DNA from: Flavobacterium micromati | Lineage (GTDB): Bacteria; Bacteroidota; Bacteroidia; Flavobacteriales; Flavobacteriaceae | Reading direction: 5' to 3' | Assembly: GCF_900129585.1 (NCBI RefSeq) | Contig: NZ_FQWF01000001.1 | Location: 372,001 to 436,000, forward strand | Length of the DNA: 64,000 nt | Shown here: positions 52,451 through 61,195 of the stretch, one piece after another | Layout of the letters: the number at the start of each line of letters is the position of its first letter | Numbering within the stretch: the stretch's first letter is position 1 | Translations under genes and position numbers: made by a program | Notes under the pieces: generated by a model | The model's input: the letters and a program-made list of their open reading frames with translations, nothing else | What the model was told of the DNA's origin: nothing | Database searches by the model: none

Positions 52451-52612
52451 TCAGGATAAGCTCAATGCGCATGGCATAAAAAAAGAAATATCTGTTTCGT
52501 CCGCCTCTTTAATCGCAATTTTTAATTTATGTATAAAATCTGCTTTACTTTCAGCATTCTGTGATTCTTTTGAATTTACACCTATTGAAATGCCGCTTTT
52601 CAGTAATTGAAT
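52451..52612 (-). pseudogene. Relic of a four-helix-bundle (23S rRNA IVP-like) protein
   Basis: On the minus strand the frame reads QLLKSGISIGVNSKESQNAE followed by SKADFIHKLKIAIKEADETD, then a stop at 52451-52453. The pattern LLKSG.SIG.N..ES..AESKADFIHKL.IA.KEA.ET is that of the four-helix-bundle family. The usual N-terminal helix is broken (in-frame stop just upstream) and the last helix is replaced by unrelated residues. It is a degraded fragment, not a functional gene. Upstream bases (to about 52660) may include another piece in a different frame. Confidence 0.7.
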
Positions 52613-52850
52613 GTCTTAATCGAAAGAGCGCTGTCTTTGTATTTTTCGTTGAATGTCAATCTATTTAAATTAGAAAATTAGTTAATAATAATTAGAAAAT
52701 ATTGTTGTTCGATAAAACTTAATTTTTAATAAAATAAATTTTCTCAAAATTAATTACTTAAATATTTGAGTCGAATCACAATGATTAGTAAAATATTAAA
52801 AAAAGTACATTGTGCAAACAAGATTTAATTATCAAATTTTCTAATTCAGT
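52613..52850. other. A/T-rich spacer downstream of hmgA
   Basis: About 240 A/T-rich bases, perhaps including more of the relic. No gene, box or hairpin that I can support. Confidence 0.3.
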
Positions 52851-54008
52851 TTACTCCACCCACGATTTGTAATACTGACCATCATCTAGTCCCATGGCTT
52901 CCTCGGTAACCATTAACGGTCGGAAGGTATCTACCATCACCGCTAGTTCATGAGTTTCTGTATGGCCTATACTTCGTTCCATAGCTCCTGGAGCGGGCCC
53001 ATGAGGAATCCCTTTTGGATGCAAAGTTATATGACCTTGCTCGATATTATTGCGTGACATAAAATCGCCATCTACATAATACAAAACCTCATCGCTATCA
53101 ATATTGCTATGATTGTAAGGCGCCGGTATAGATTTTGGGTGGTAATCATACAGTCGTGGGCAAAACGAACACACAACAAACGTTGCCGTTTCAAATGTTT
53201 GATGAACTGGTGGTGGCTGATGAACGCGTCCCGTTATTGGTTCAAAGTTATGAATGCTGAATCCATACGGGAAATTATATCCATCCCAACCCACAACATC
53301 AAAAGGGTGCGACGCATAAACTATTTCATGTATCATTCCTTCTTTTTTGATTTTGATTAAAAAATCGCCTTTTTCGTCATGCGTTTCTAATTCCGTAGGC
53401 AAAATAAAATCGCGTTCGCAAAAAGGAGCATGCTCCAGATGTTGGCCGGAACCATTTTTATACCGTTTTGGTGTGTAAAAAGGAGCGAACGATTCGACAT
53501 AAAAAAGTCTGTTTTCGTGTGAATCAAAATCTATTTGATAGATCATTCCACGTGGGATGATAAGGTAATCGCCGTATTTGAAAGAAATATTCCCCATCAT
53601 GGTTCTCAACTTACCTGTTCCTTTGTGAATGAAAATCATCTCATCGGCATCGGCATTTTTATAAAAATAGTCGCGCAATGACTTTGTTGGCGCGGCAAGA
53701 CCTATTGTACAATCTTTATTAACCAACATTGCTTTCCGACTGTCTAAAAAATCGTCCTCGGGCTTTAACTCAAATCCTTTGAATAATAATGATTTGATAT
53801 TTTTACCAATGGCAATTTTTGGCTCAACTGAGTATGACTTGACAATTTCTTTGACTTGCGTAGGCCTGTGAACATGATATAATAATGAAGAATGCCCATG
53901 GAAACCTTCGGTGCCAAAAAGCTGTTCATAATACAAGCCACCATTTGGTTTTTCAAATTGCGTATGTCTTTTTTGGGGGAAATTCCCCAATTTATAATAG
54001 ATTGGCAT
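52851..54008 (-). CDS. hmgA: Homogentisate 1,2-dioxygenase
   Basis: 385 residues with the full cupin-type HGD chain. Visible features are IHKGTGKLRTMMGNISFKYGDYLIIPRGMIYQIDF, the central FPYGFSIHNFEPITGRVHQPPPVHQTF and the C-terminal iron-binding signature HPKGIPHGPAPG followed by the conserved Glu in AMERS. It opens the homogentisate ring to give maleylacetoacetate in tyrosine breakdown. The substrate producer, hppD, is next on the same strand. No fumarylacetoacetase or isomerase gene lies in the window. Confidence 0.96.
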   Translation of the reverse strand: MPIYYKLGNFPQKRHTQFEKPNGGLYYEQLFGTEGFHGHSSLLYHVHRPTQVKEIVKSYSVEPKIAIGKNIKSLLFKGFELKPEDDFLDSRKAMLVNKDCTIGLAAPTKSLRDYFYKNADADEMIFIHKGTGKLRTMMGNISFKYGDYLIIPRGMIYQIDFDSHENRLFYVESFAPFYTPKRYKNGSGQHLEHAPFCERDFILPTELETHDEKGDFLIKIKKEGMIHEIVYASHPFDVVGWDGYNFPYGFSIHNFEPITGRVHQPPPVHQTFETATFVVCSFCPRLYDYHPKSIPAPYNHSNIDSDEVLYYVDGDFMSRNNIEQGHITLHPKGIPHGPAPGAMERSIGHTETHELAVMVDTFRPLMVTEEAMGLDDGQYYKSWVE

Positions 54009-54446
54009 GACTTTTTAAATTAGAAGTTTATAAAAATTTACCCTTAGGAAATGATAAAATTTACTTAATATATTTAAATAACAAGGAACTATCTACAGAA
54101 TGAACAAATAAAATCATTTAAAGTCCTTCTCGTATTTATCAATAAATATTGATTCTCCTTGCTAATAAATTAAATTACTCAGGATTTCTCTTAATCATAA
54201 ATTGAAGAAATCCTAATAAACCTTTCCAAGTTGTTTTCATATTTAGATAATATTTGTTTTTTATTGGAATATGGAATTCGCATATCTTCATCGGTGTTTG
54301 CGACCAAATCTAGGTCATGCTCATTTCATAATAACAAATTTATGCATAATTGTGAGGTCCATATCGTCAAAACTGATTTAATTAAGAAGTGGCATCCAAC
54401 CAAAATTTTGCTGCAGGTCTACACATATTCTTCTTTAATTTCTGTT
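54009..54446. other. Intergenic region with a segment repeated at 55160
   Basis: About 440 bases. Positions about 54178-54240 resemble 55160-55222 (roughly 80% by eye), so the kinase relic is framed by two copies. In the minus-strand reading the left copy encodes a short peptide MKTTWKGLLGFLQFMIKRN with its own stop. No intact gene was recognised. Confidence 0.5.
54178..54240. repeat. Left copy of an imperfect repeat flanking the kinase relic
   Basis: Aligns with 55160-55222: GGATTTCTCTTAATCAT against AGATTTTTCTTAATCAT, then AATAAACCTTTCCA against AATAAACCTTGCCA. A one-base gap lies between the blocks. The identity is partial, so the age or origin of the repeat is uncertain. Confidence 0.55.
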
Positions 54447-55086
54447 CTATAGCTTCTCCCAAAATTTATCTTTTAAATAGAAAACAGTATCAATAAAATA
54501 AAGAATACCATTTCTACACAAAACATTTTCATCGTGCAGGTCTTCAAGGATAATTCCTAATTCTGGATTGTAATAATCGTCATTGCGAGTATTTATAAAA
54601 CCGTTTTCATCAAGAAAAATATTCACTTTATTTAAATCAGTATTTTCTGTAGTAAGAACGAAAGACTGCTTCACAACCGAGTATAAACAATCGTTATACT
54701 TAATAAAACCGATTAATTCGAATGCTGTATTGCTAAAAATAATTGTGAAGTAACAAATTGTATAAATAATCTTTCCAAGAAGTGTAATAAATTGAATCAT
54801 TTAATTTTAATACATATTTTGAATCTTTTAAATAAACTTTTTGTTCAGCACCCTCACTTACATATTTTGAAAAATCTATTTCTCTAACCCAAAGATTGTT
54901 TAGAGTGATAAATTTCTCTAAGTTCTTTGTTTCTTCACTTTTGAAATGCTTTCCACTTTTAAGCGTTTCACTTGCTGTTTCGCTATCTTTAAGGTAACTG
55001 GCGATTGTTTGGATAATTCTTCCATACCTAACTTGGCTCTTTCCAAAAAGGACATTATATAATTCATATCTCACATCATTTTGCAT
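54447..55086 (-). pseudogene. Frameshifted polyvalent-protein-type kinase
   Basis: Two overlapping minus-strand frames (55086-54733 and 54800-54447) form one protein split in a run of five T near 54735: ...YNLLLHNYF stop, continued as FSNTAFELIGFIKYND. The combined protein of about 210 residues has a kinase-like order: SEGAEQKVYL (nucleotide loop), YVLKLND (Lys), LEDLHDENVL (catalytic HDxxN) and LYFIDTVF (metal-binding Asp). This is like the Ser/Thr/Tyr-kinase domain of polyvalent proteins from mobile elements. Losing one T or gaining two would restore the frame, so it may be a recent mutation or a sequence error. Confidence 0.72.
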
Positions 55087-55159
55087 ACAAATATAACGCT
55101 TAATTAGACTTTTAACTAATTGAGATTTTTAACCCCTTTTAATTGCAAAAACATCCTCC

Positions 55160-55222
55160 TATTCAAGATTTTTCTTAATCATCGTTGACGATATTGTAAT
55201 AAACCTTGCCATTTCGTTTTCT
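55160..55222. repeat. Right copy of the repeat flanking the kinase relic
   Basis: Imperfect counterpart of 54178-54240. In the minus-strand reading it resembles the peptide of the left copy (KTKWQGLL against KTTWKGLL) but is interrupted by TGA. Confidence 0.5.
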
Positions 55223-55261
55223 TGGTGAAAATTTCGCAATTTTTAACAATATAAATTGATA

Positions 55262-57676
55262 TTAGAATATGAATCCTATACTAAACCACGTGAAACCCTT
55301 AGGCTGTTCCGGCGACCACGAATATTTTATTTCGACTGGGCCAATGGGAGTTTCTAATCCATAGCCCACTGCATATCCTGAATATTCTGGAATCGATATC
55401 CAATCAATGGTTTCAAAAATTCGATTGCCAATATTTGCAAAGTTTGCTGAAAAATTGACGTGATTGTTTTTAAAAATCTCATAGTCAAAAGTCGTTGTAG
55501 ATTTTATATAGCTATTACCCGTGAGACTTAAAAAATCGTATCCATAAAAATACTTAAAATTATTTATTGGATTGTATCCAAAACCCCCTAAAATAAAGTT
55601 GAAAAAAGGCACACTGTCCTGCCCAAAAGAAAAGCCTGCATCAGTTTCAAATTTTACAGTTGCGTTTTTGAATAAAGTTGCTGCAACTCCAAAATCAGCT
55701 TTTGCAATAGAAAAAGGTTGGAAATTATTAGTATAGTTAGAAGAAAGCAAATAAGACTGAATATCGCCTGCAAAATACCAGCCTTTTTTGGGAAAATACC
55801 TACTATCAAATGAATCGAATTTTACGTAACTAAAAACACTTAAATAATTACTCCTATCTAAATATTGATCTACATTAGCGAGTGTTTCCGATTTAATTTT
55901 TAAATATTTAAGCTCGAGTCCTCCTCCTATTAAAAATTTTTGCACAAATATAGATTGGAAATAGATTTGATTTGTCAAATCGCTAAAATCAACATTGAGG
56001 GTGCTAACGTTCGGGTTTACTGGCGCTGTGGTACTTATTTCACTAGTAATATTTCTATTAAATTGATTGAAATTTGATTTAAATCCCAAACTTAAATTAA
56101 ATCCATTCTCAATATAATAATCGAAATTATACCTAAAATTGTCGCCTAAAATTACATCCAACGATGCTAAATCATTTTTAAAAAGTGTTTTTTTACGTGT
56201 AAGATTAACCAAGACCCCACTTTTAAATAAATTGTCATAATGTAGTCCAAATTTTAAAAAAGTCTTTGTGGAATTCTCTTTTAAATTAAGGTTTAAATCC
56301 ACACCATCATCGTTATTTTCTAAGGAGTAAGAAATAGCCCTAAAGTTTTGTGTACCGTTAATATTATCAATTCCGGTCAATAAATCATTATAACTAATTC
56401 TAGATTTAGGTTTAAATCTTAATTTACTGTTGACATACTCACTAGTATAATTAGCTAAGTCATTTGTATTAATAGATTTAATATATAGGCTATCTGTATT
56501 GATAATTAATTTGGGTTTTTTGTAAGGATTGGATTCATCAACTAACTTCTTAATTTGTTCAAACACAGCAAAAGTCGCTTCTTCACCTTTTGTAATTATT
56601 TCTTTCCCTTTATCAAATGATATTACGCCATATTGCGTAATATCTGGTTTTATATAAATATCAGTATTTTTAATGTTTCTCTTCATTCGTTCCATTGACT
56701 GAAGGTTTGTTATTTGGACTAATATTTTTGTTGCATCTTTTAATTGGTCTCTGTCCAACAAGTCATTTTGAACATCAACGCCTATTATAATATCTGCCCC
56801 TAATTTACGTACTTCTTCAATAGGGTAATTATTGACAACTCCGCCATCGACCAGAATCTTTCCATCAATTTCAACTGGGGAAAATAAAGAGGGAAAAGCA
56901 GAGCTAGCTATCATGGCTTGCGCCAAATTACCTTTGTTTAAAAGTACTTCTTCGCCAGTTTCTATATTAGTAGCGATACATAAAAAGGGAATTGGGAGCT
57001 TGCTGAACTCTTTAGTGTCATTGACATTTCTAGTAATTCGACTTAGCAAATTATAATTGTACATTCCTTTTGACAACGCCTGTGGAATTCCTAATTTGAG
57101 ATTGCTAAAAGGCAAAACCAGCGCGTATAGTTCTTCATTTCTTTTTTCGTAGAAACTTTTTGAGGAACGAGGTATGTAGTCGCTCAATAATTTACTAAAA
57201 TCAGTTGCTTGAAAGATAGAATCGATTTGGGCTGCATTGTAACCCGAAGCATAAAGGCCACCAATAACGGCTCCCATACTGGTTCCGCCTATGTAATCAA
57301 TTTTTACACCAGCTTCTTCTAGCACTTTAAGAACGCCAATATGCGCAAAACCCTTAGCTCCGCCGCCACTTAAAACTAAACCTATTTTTGGCCGTTTTTG
57401 CTCCTGTGCGAATGAAGTGTGAGAAAGGAAGAAAAAAGCGAAAAGAAAAAAGGCAGAATAAAAAACTAAGTTGCGAGTTCTAAACTGTGGATTTTGAGAC
57501 CTATTTAATTGTGATTGAATAACAAAATTAAAGCCCCAGATAGAAATGAAAAGCCGCGATGGCAAAAAATTTATTTTTTCTTGAAAAAAAAGAGCGACCT
57601 TAGAAGCTCCTTTTTTTTCACTAGAAAAAAAGATTTTTTGCAGAGAGCTTGAAATGTAAAGCTGGAATAGGCTCAT
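55262..57676 (-). CDS. Patatin-like phospholipase with C-terminal outer-membrane barrel
   Basis: Starting at ATG 57676 the product is about 804 residues. After an N-terminal part with a hydrophobic segment ending FLSHTSFAQ, a patatin domain begins: IGLVLSGGGAKGFAHIGVLKVLEEAGV (oxyanion loop), GGTSMGAVIGGLYASG (nucleophile Ser in GTSMG) and ILVDGGVVNNYPIEEV (DGG dyad). A POTRA-like stretch and a BamA/TamA-type barrel fill the C-terminal half, ending FSIGFIF. This is the PlpD-type two-partner layout of a surface-exposed lipase. The start is uncertain because the first 75 residues look non-coding and a TAnnTTTG box lies at 57523. The next gene upstream, uvrC, ends 11 bases away. Confidence 0.9.
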   Translation of the reverse strand: MSLFQLYISSSLQKIFFSSEKKGASKVALFFQEKINFLPSRLFISIWGFNFVIQSQLNRSQNPQFRTRNLVFYSAFFLFAFFFLSHTSFAQEQKRPKIGLVLSGGGAKGFAHIGVLKVLEEAGVKIDYIGGTSMGAVIGGLYASGYNAAQIDSIFQATDFSKLLSDYIPRSSKSFYEKRNEELYALVLPFSNLKLGIPQALSKGMYNYNLLSRITRNVNDTKEFSKLPIPFLCIATNIETGEEVLLNKGNLAQAMIASSAFPSLFSPVEIDGKILVDGGVVNNYPIEEVRKLGADIIIGVDVQNDLLDRDQLKDATKILVQITNLQSMERMKRNIKNTDIYIKPDITQYGVISFDKGKEIITKGEEATFAVFEQIKKLVDESNPYKKPKLIINTDSLYIKSINTNDLANYTSEYVNSKLRFKPKSRISYNDLLTGIDNINGTQNFRAISYSLENNDDGVDLNLNLKENSTKTFLKFGLHYDNLFKSGVLVNLTRKKTLFKNDLASLDVILGDNFRYNFDYYIENGFNLSLGFKSNFNQFNRNITSEISTTAPVNPNVSTLNVDFSDLTNQIYFQSIFVQKFLIGGGLELKYLKIKSETLANVDQYLDRSNYLSVFSYVKFDSFDSRYFPKKGWYFAGDIQSYLLSSNYTNNFQPFSIAKADFGVAATLFKNATVKFETDAGFSFGQDSVPFFNFILGGFGYNPINNFKYFYGYDFLSLTGNSYIKSTTTFDYEIFKNNHVNFSANFANIGNRIFETIDWISIPEYSGYAVGYGLETPIGPVEIKYSWSPEQPKGFTWFSIGFIF
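57523..57530 (-). promoter_or_regulatory. Possible internal promoter box before the patatin signal peptide
   Basis: The minus strand reads TAATTTTG (TAnnTTTG) about 50 bases ahead of the stretch encoding the signal-like segment. It would only make sense if the protein starts at a non-ATG codon near residue 65-70 of the longer frame. Confidence 0.35.
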
Positions 57677-57686
57677 AATGAAAAGA

Positions 57687-59480
57687 CTAATTGTTTTTGT
57701 AAAAGTCGACAATTTTTTTGGCTCTTGACACTCCTATCACGGCAGAAATTTCTATTTCGGTGGCTAATTTTAATCTTTTAACACTTTTAAAATGCTGAAT
57801 CAACGTCATCATTGTTTTTTCGCCAATGCCGGGAATACTTTCAATTGAAGAGTTCAACGCTGCTTTACTCCTTTTGTCACGGTGATGCGTTATGCCAAAA
57901 CGGTGTGCTTCGTTTCGTAATTGCTGAATAATTTTAAGCGTTTCAGATTTTTTGTCTAAGTATAGAGGAATAGAATCGCCTGGATAAAATAATTCTTCCA
58001 GCCTTTTTGCAATGCCAATAATCGCGATTTTTCCACGCAAACCAAGTTCATCTAAACTTTTTAGAGCTGCTGATAACTGTCCTTTTCCACCGTCGATAAT
58101 GATTAAATTAGGTAGCGGTTCGTTTTCATCTAGTAGTCTTTTGTAACGCCTGTAAACGACTTCGGTCATCGATGCAAAATCATCCGGGCCTTCGACAGTT
58201 TTTATATTAAAATGACGGTAATCCTTCTTGCTGGGTTTCCCATCTTTGAAAACCACACAAGCCGAAACTGGATTTGTACCCTGAATGTTAGAGTTATCAA
58301 AACATTCTATATGTCGCGGCTCGACTGGCAATCGCAGGTCTTTTTGCATTTGTGCCATAATCCTCTTCGTGTGCCGCTCTGGATCTACAATTTGTAATTG
58401 TTTTAATTGTTCAATGCGGTAAAACTTAGCATTCCTGATGGATAAATCTAGAATTTGCTTTTTATCACCTAGTTGTGGGACGGTAATTTTTACATTTTCG
58501 CCTACTTCAACTGGAAAGGGTACAATTATTTCGCGAGACAGTAAATGAAAGCGTTCTCGTAATTCTATAATCGCTAATTCTAACAACTCCTCGTCAGATT
58601 CGTCGAGTTTCTTTTTGATTTCCATCGTATGAGAACGAATGATGGAACCGTGAGCAATTTGCAAGAAGTTTACGTAAGCTGCGCTTTCATCAGAAACGAT
58701 TGAAAACACATCAATATTACTGATTTTGGGATTGACTATTGTAGAACGGGACTGGTAGTTTTCTAAAATTTCAATTTTTTCTTTTATTTTTTGCGCTTCT
58801 TCAAAGTGCATATCAACGGCTAGATTTGTCATCACTCGCTTGAAATCTTTCATGCTTTCTTTGAAATTTCCTTTTAAAATTTCGCGAATCGCATCTACCT
58901 GTTTTTGGTAATTTTCTAAAGTTTCAAAACCTTCACACGGCCCCATGCAATTGCCTATATGATATTCCAGACAAACCTTAAACTTACCGCTGTCAATATT
59001 GCTTTTAGTTAAATCATAATTACAAGTTCTAAGCGGATACAATTCTTTAATTAAATCTAAAATAGTACTCACGGTCTTAAAACTAGTGTATGGACCAAAA
59101 TATTCTGAGCCATCTTTTACCATTCTACGAGTCGCAAATATGCGTGAAAATGGTTCTTTCTTTATACACAACCATGGGTAACTTTTATCATCCCGCAGCA
59201 ACACATTATAGCGTGGTTGCAAGGTTTTAATTAAGTTGTTTTCTAGTAAAAGCGCATCGGTTTCTGTGGGAACAACAATGTGCCTTATAGTGACGATTTT
59301 TTTGACCAGCACATTAGTTTTGGCTGTATCATGAATTTTATTAAAATAAGAGGAAACCCTTTTTTTTAGATTTTTGGCCTTACCCACGTATAAAATTTTC
59401 CCTTCTTTGTCGTAATATTGATACACGCCTGGATTGTCAGGCAAGGTTTGAATTTGAAGAGCTAAAGCGATTGGAGTCAT
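57687..59480 (-). CDS. uvrC: UvrABC system protein C (excinuclease subunit)
   Basis: 597 residues from ATG 59480. The N-terminal GIY-YIG nuclease (NPGVYQYYDKEGKILYVGKAKNLKKRVSSYF), a UVR-binding region (HFEEAQKIKEKIEILENYQ), the RNase H-like nuclease with CFDNSNIQGTNPVSACVVF and IIDGGKGQLSAAL, and C-terminal helix-hairpin-helix repeats (SIPGIGEKTMMTLIQHFKSVKRLK, ISAVIGVSRAKKIVDF) are all present. It makes the dual incisions in nucleotide excision repair. The longer frame to 59516 is inside the promoter. The patatin gene follows directly. Confidence 0.96.
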   Translation of the reverse strand: MTPIALALQIQTLPDNPGVYQYYDKEGKILYVGKAKNLKKRVSSYFNKIHDTAKTNVLVKKIVTIRHIVVPTETDALLLENNLIKTLQPRYNVLLRDDKSYPWLCIKKEPFSRIFATRRMVKDGSEYFGPYTSFKTVSTILDLIKELYPLRTCNYDLTKSNIDSGKFKVCLEYHIGNCMGPCEGFETLENYQKQVDAIREILKGNFKESMKDFKRVMTNLAVDMHFEEAQKIKEKIEILENYQSRSTIVNPKISNIDVFSIVSDESAAYVNFLQIAHGSIIRSHTMEIKKKLDESDEELLELAIIELRERFHLLSREIIVPFPVEVGENVKITVPQLGDKKQILDLSIRNAKFYRIEQLKQLQIVDPERHTKRIMAQMQKDLRLPVEPRHIECFDNSNIQGTNPVSACVVFKDGKPSKKDYRHFNIKTVEGPDDFASMTEVVYRRYKRLLDENEPLPNLIIIDGGKGQLSAALKSLDELGLRGKIAIIGIAKRLEELFYPGDSIPLYLDKKSETLKIIQQLRNEAHRFGITHHRDKRSKAALNSSIESIPGIGEKTMMTLIQHFKSVKRLKLATEIEISAVIGVSRAKKIVDFYKNN

Positions 59481-59485
59481 AAAAA

Positions 59486-59493
59486 CAAAGTTA
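59486..59493 (-). promoter_or_regulatory. Promoter box of uvrC (near-leaderless)
   Basis: The minus strand reads TAACTTTG, ending five bases before the ATG at 59480. The same spacing occurs at the toxin-antitoxin promoter (4934). Confidence 0.65.
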
Positions 59494-59971
59494 ATCTCAA
59501 ATATTACGAAATACAAACTTAAATCGTGCTATTTCAAAACAAACAGTGCAATTTTCTCTACCAAGAATAACACGAATTTTTACCAATTTGGTAAAATGAT
59601 TTTAATTAAAAGTTGCCTAATCCCCTTTACTACGCGGAGATTTTTTAAATAAATGATGAACAAAAAACAATGTCGTTTTTCTAAACCATGTAAAAAGCAG
59701 ATAAAGATAAAAGTTTGTGCTTTCCTCTTTTATTTAATGATCTTAAAAGCAATTAGCGCAATAACTGAAAGTAAGCTGTCGGATTTGATAGGAAATAGTT
59801 TTCACTTTTTACTTAGATGTCAAATTTTATATTTTAACTTTTAATTTGTGGTTTAGTTTTTTCATTAAAAATTGCAGCACCTTTGATTGTTGTAAATCTT
59901 TTTGATAAAATTATACGAGAACCTTAGTTTCTAAAGCACTATAATTGTTATTTTTAGCCTTTTAAGAAATT
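59494..59971. other. Intergenic region with a palindrome
   Basis: About 480 bases between divergent genes. At 59578-59596 there is a 9-bp perfect inverted repeat TTTTACCAA-T-TTGGTAAAA that could be an operator. A 63-residue plus-strand frame (59653-59844) lacks features of a real gene. Nothing else was recognised. Confidence 0.5.
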
Positions 59972-60958
59972 ATGATAAAAAGTAACAGCAAGCCCCTCGT
60001 TCTTTTTGGCGAAAGCATAATGCCTGGCGAAAACAAAACCATTAATGTTGAGATCGCTAGACTGCACACTACAACAAAACTAAACATTCCTATAATTGTA
60101 CGACGTTCTAAAATTGACGGCCCTGTTGTACTTTTCTCTGCCGGAATTCATGGAGACGAAATCAATGGTGTAGAAATTGTCAGACAACTTATTAATAAAA
60201 AAATTAACAAACCAAAACGGGGAACAATCATATGTTTTCCCATAATAAACGTTTATGGGTTTGTCAATAAATCGAGAGAGTTTCCAGACGGGAGGGATTT
60301 AAATCGGGTTTTTCCAGGAAATAAAACTGGATCGCTAGCTAGCAGGTTTGCATTTCAAATTCTGACTGAAATAATGCCTATTGTCAATTATGCAGTAGAT
60401 TTTCATGCAGGAGGAGCAAGTAGGTTTAACGCACCACAAATAAGAATAACGCAAGACAATCCCGAGTTAAAGATTCTAGCTGATGTTTTTAACGCGCCGT
60501 TTACGTTATACTCTAAAAATATTTCAGGTTCTTTTAGAAATTCCAGTGAAAAATTGAATGTTAAAATGCTCCTTTTCGAAGGCGGAAAATCACTAGATAT
60601 TAATTCAGCAATTGCTGCTGAGGGAATTAGTGGAGCAAAGCGATTTCTAAATCATTTTGACATGTTAGATCCAAAACACAGTATTAGTCACCAAAAATTG
60701 AACACAATCTATATTGAGAAATCAGGCTGGATTCGTGCAAAATGCTCTGGATTAATGCAAGATTATAATAGTCTAGGGAAATTTGTGAAAAAAGGCACTG
60801 TCCTCGCAATTATCACCGATCCGTACGGAAAATTTGAACGAAAAGTAAAAGCGCCAAATGATGGTTATATTATCAATGCGAATCACTCGCCCATTGTTTA
60901 TGAAGGCGATGCAATATATCATTTATCAAATGCTTTGGATGAAGAGGAGGAGGAATAG
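59972..60958 (+). CDS. Succinylglutamate desuccinylase/aspartoacylase family protein
   Basis: 328 residues with zinc carboxypeptidase-like (M14) motifs of the AstE/AspA group: FSAGIHGDEINGVEIVRQL (HGDE zinc ligands), DGRDLNRVFPGN (substrate-binding DLNR), YAVDFHAGGASRFNAP (zinc His), and a C-terminal beta-rich domain KVKAPNDGYIINANHSPIVYEGDAIYHL that often closes the active site. The substrate is likely an N-acyl amino acid or a related amide; the true substrate is unknown. The Glu-rich tail is DEEEEE. It is not next to a rimK gene, which often accompanies homologues. Confidence 0.87.
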   Translation: MIKSNSKPLVLFGESIMPGENKTINVEIARLHTTTKLNIPIIVRRSKIDGPVVLFSAGIHGDEINGVEIVRQLINKKINKPKRGTIICFPIINVYGFVNKSREFPDGRDLNRVFPGNKTGSLASRFAFQILTEIMPIVNYAVDFHAGGASRFNAPQIRITQDNPELKILADVFNAPFTLYSKNISGSFRNSSEKLNVKMLLFEGGKSLDINSAIAAEGISGAKRFLNHFDMLDPKHSISHQKLNTIYIEKSGWIRAKCSGLMQDYNSLGKFVKKGTVLAIITDPYGKFERKVKAPNDGYIINANHSPIVYEGDAIYHLSNALDEEEEE

Positions 60959-61013
60959 AAGTTTTTAGTTTTTAGTGCTTAGGTTTCAGTCCTTAGTTTT
61001 TAGTCCTTAGTTT
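60959..61013 (+). repeat. Short T/A-rich tandem repeats
   Basis: The tract after the stop codon repeats TTTTTAG and CCTTAG units (TTTTTAGT, AGTCCTTAGTTTTTAGTCC). It is low complexity, probably a product of slippage, and no function is suggested. Confidence 0.6.
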
Positions 61014-61195
61014 TGGTTATTAACTTAGTGTCAAATTATTACCGCAAAATTGTCTTGAATCTTTAAGTAGAAATCTGCACTTCGGTCAGATTTAAACCCA
61101 CTGTAAACATTAGCTTGTGAAATTATAGTTGGACTGACTTTAAAACAAGAACACGGGATCAAGTACTTACAATGAGCAAATAAAATATTATTAAA

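Noticed and set aside
54231..54452. 73-residue plus-strand frame left of the kinase relic
   Set aside because: It overlaps the repeat copy and the end of the relic on the opposite strand and has no coding features.
59653..59844. 63-residue plus-strand frame with several Cys
   Set aside because: No signal, no motif, no promoter box nearby, composition like intergenic sequence.
61075..61107. Hairpin AAATCTG...CAGATTT with a TTCG loop before the cyclo-ligase gene
   Set aside because: Only 7 bp plus a short inner stem, no T run and not near the end of a gene; too weak to call a terminator or RNA.
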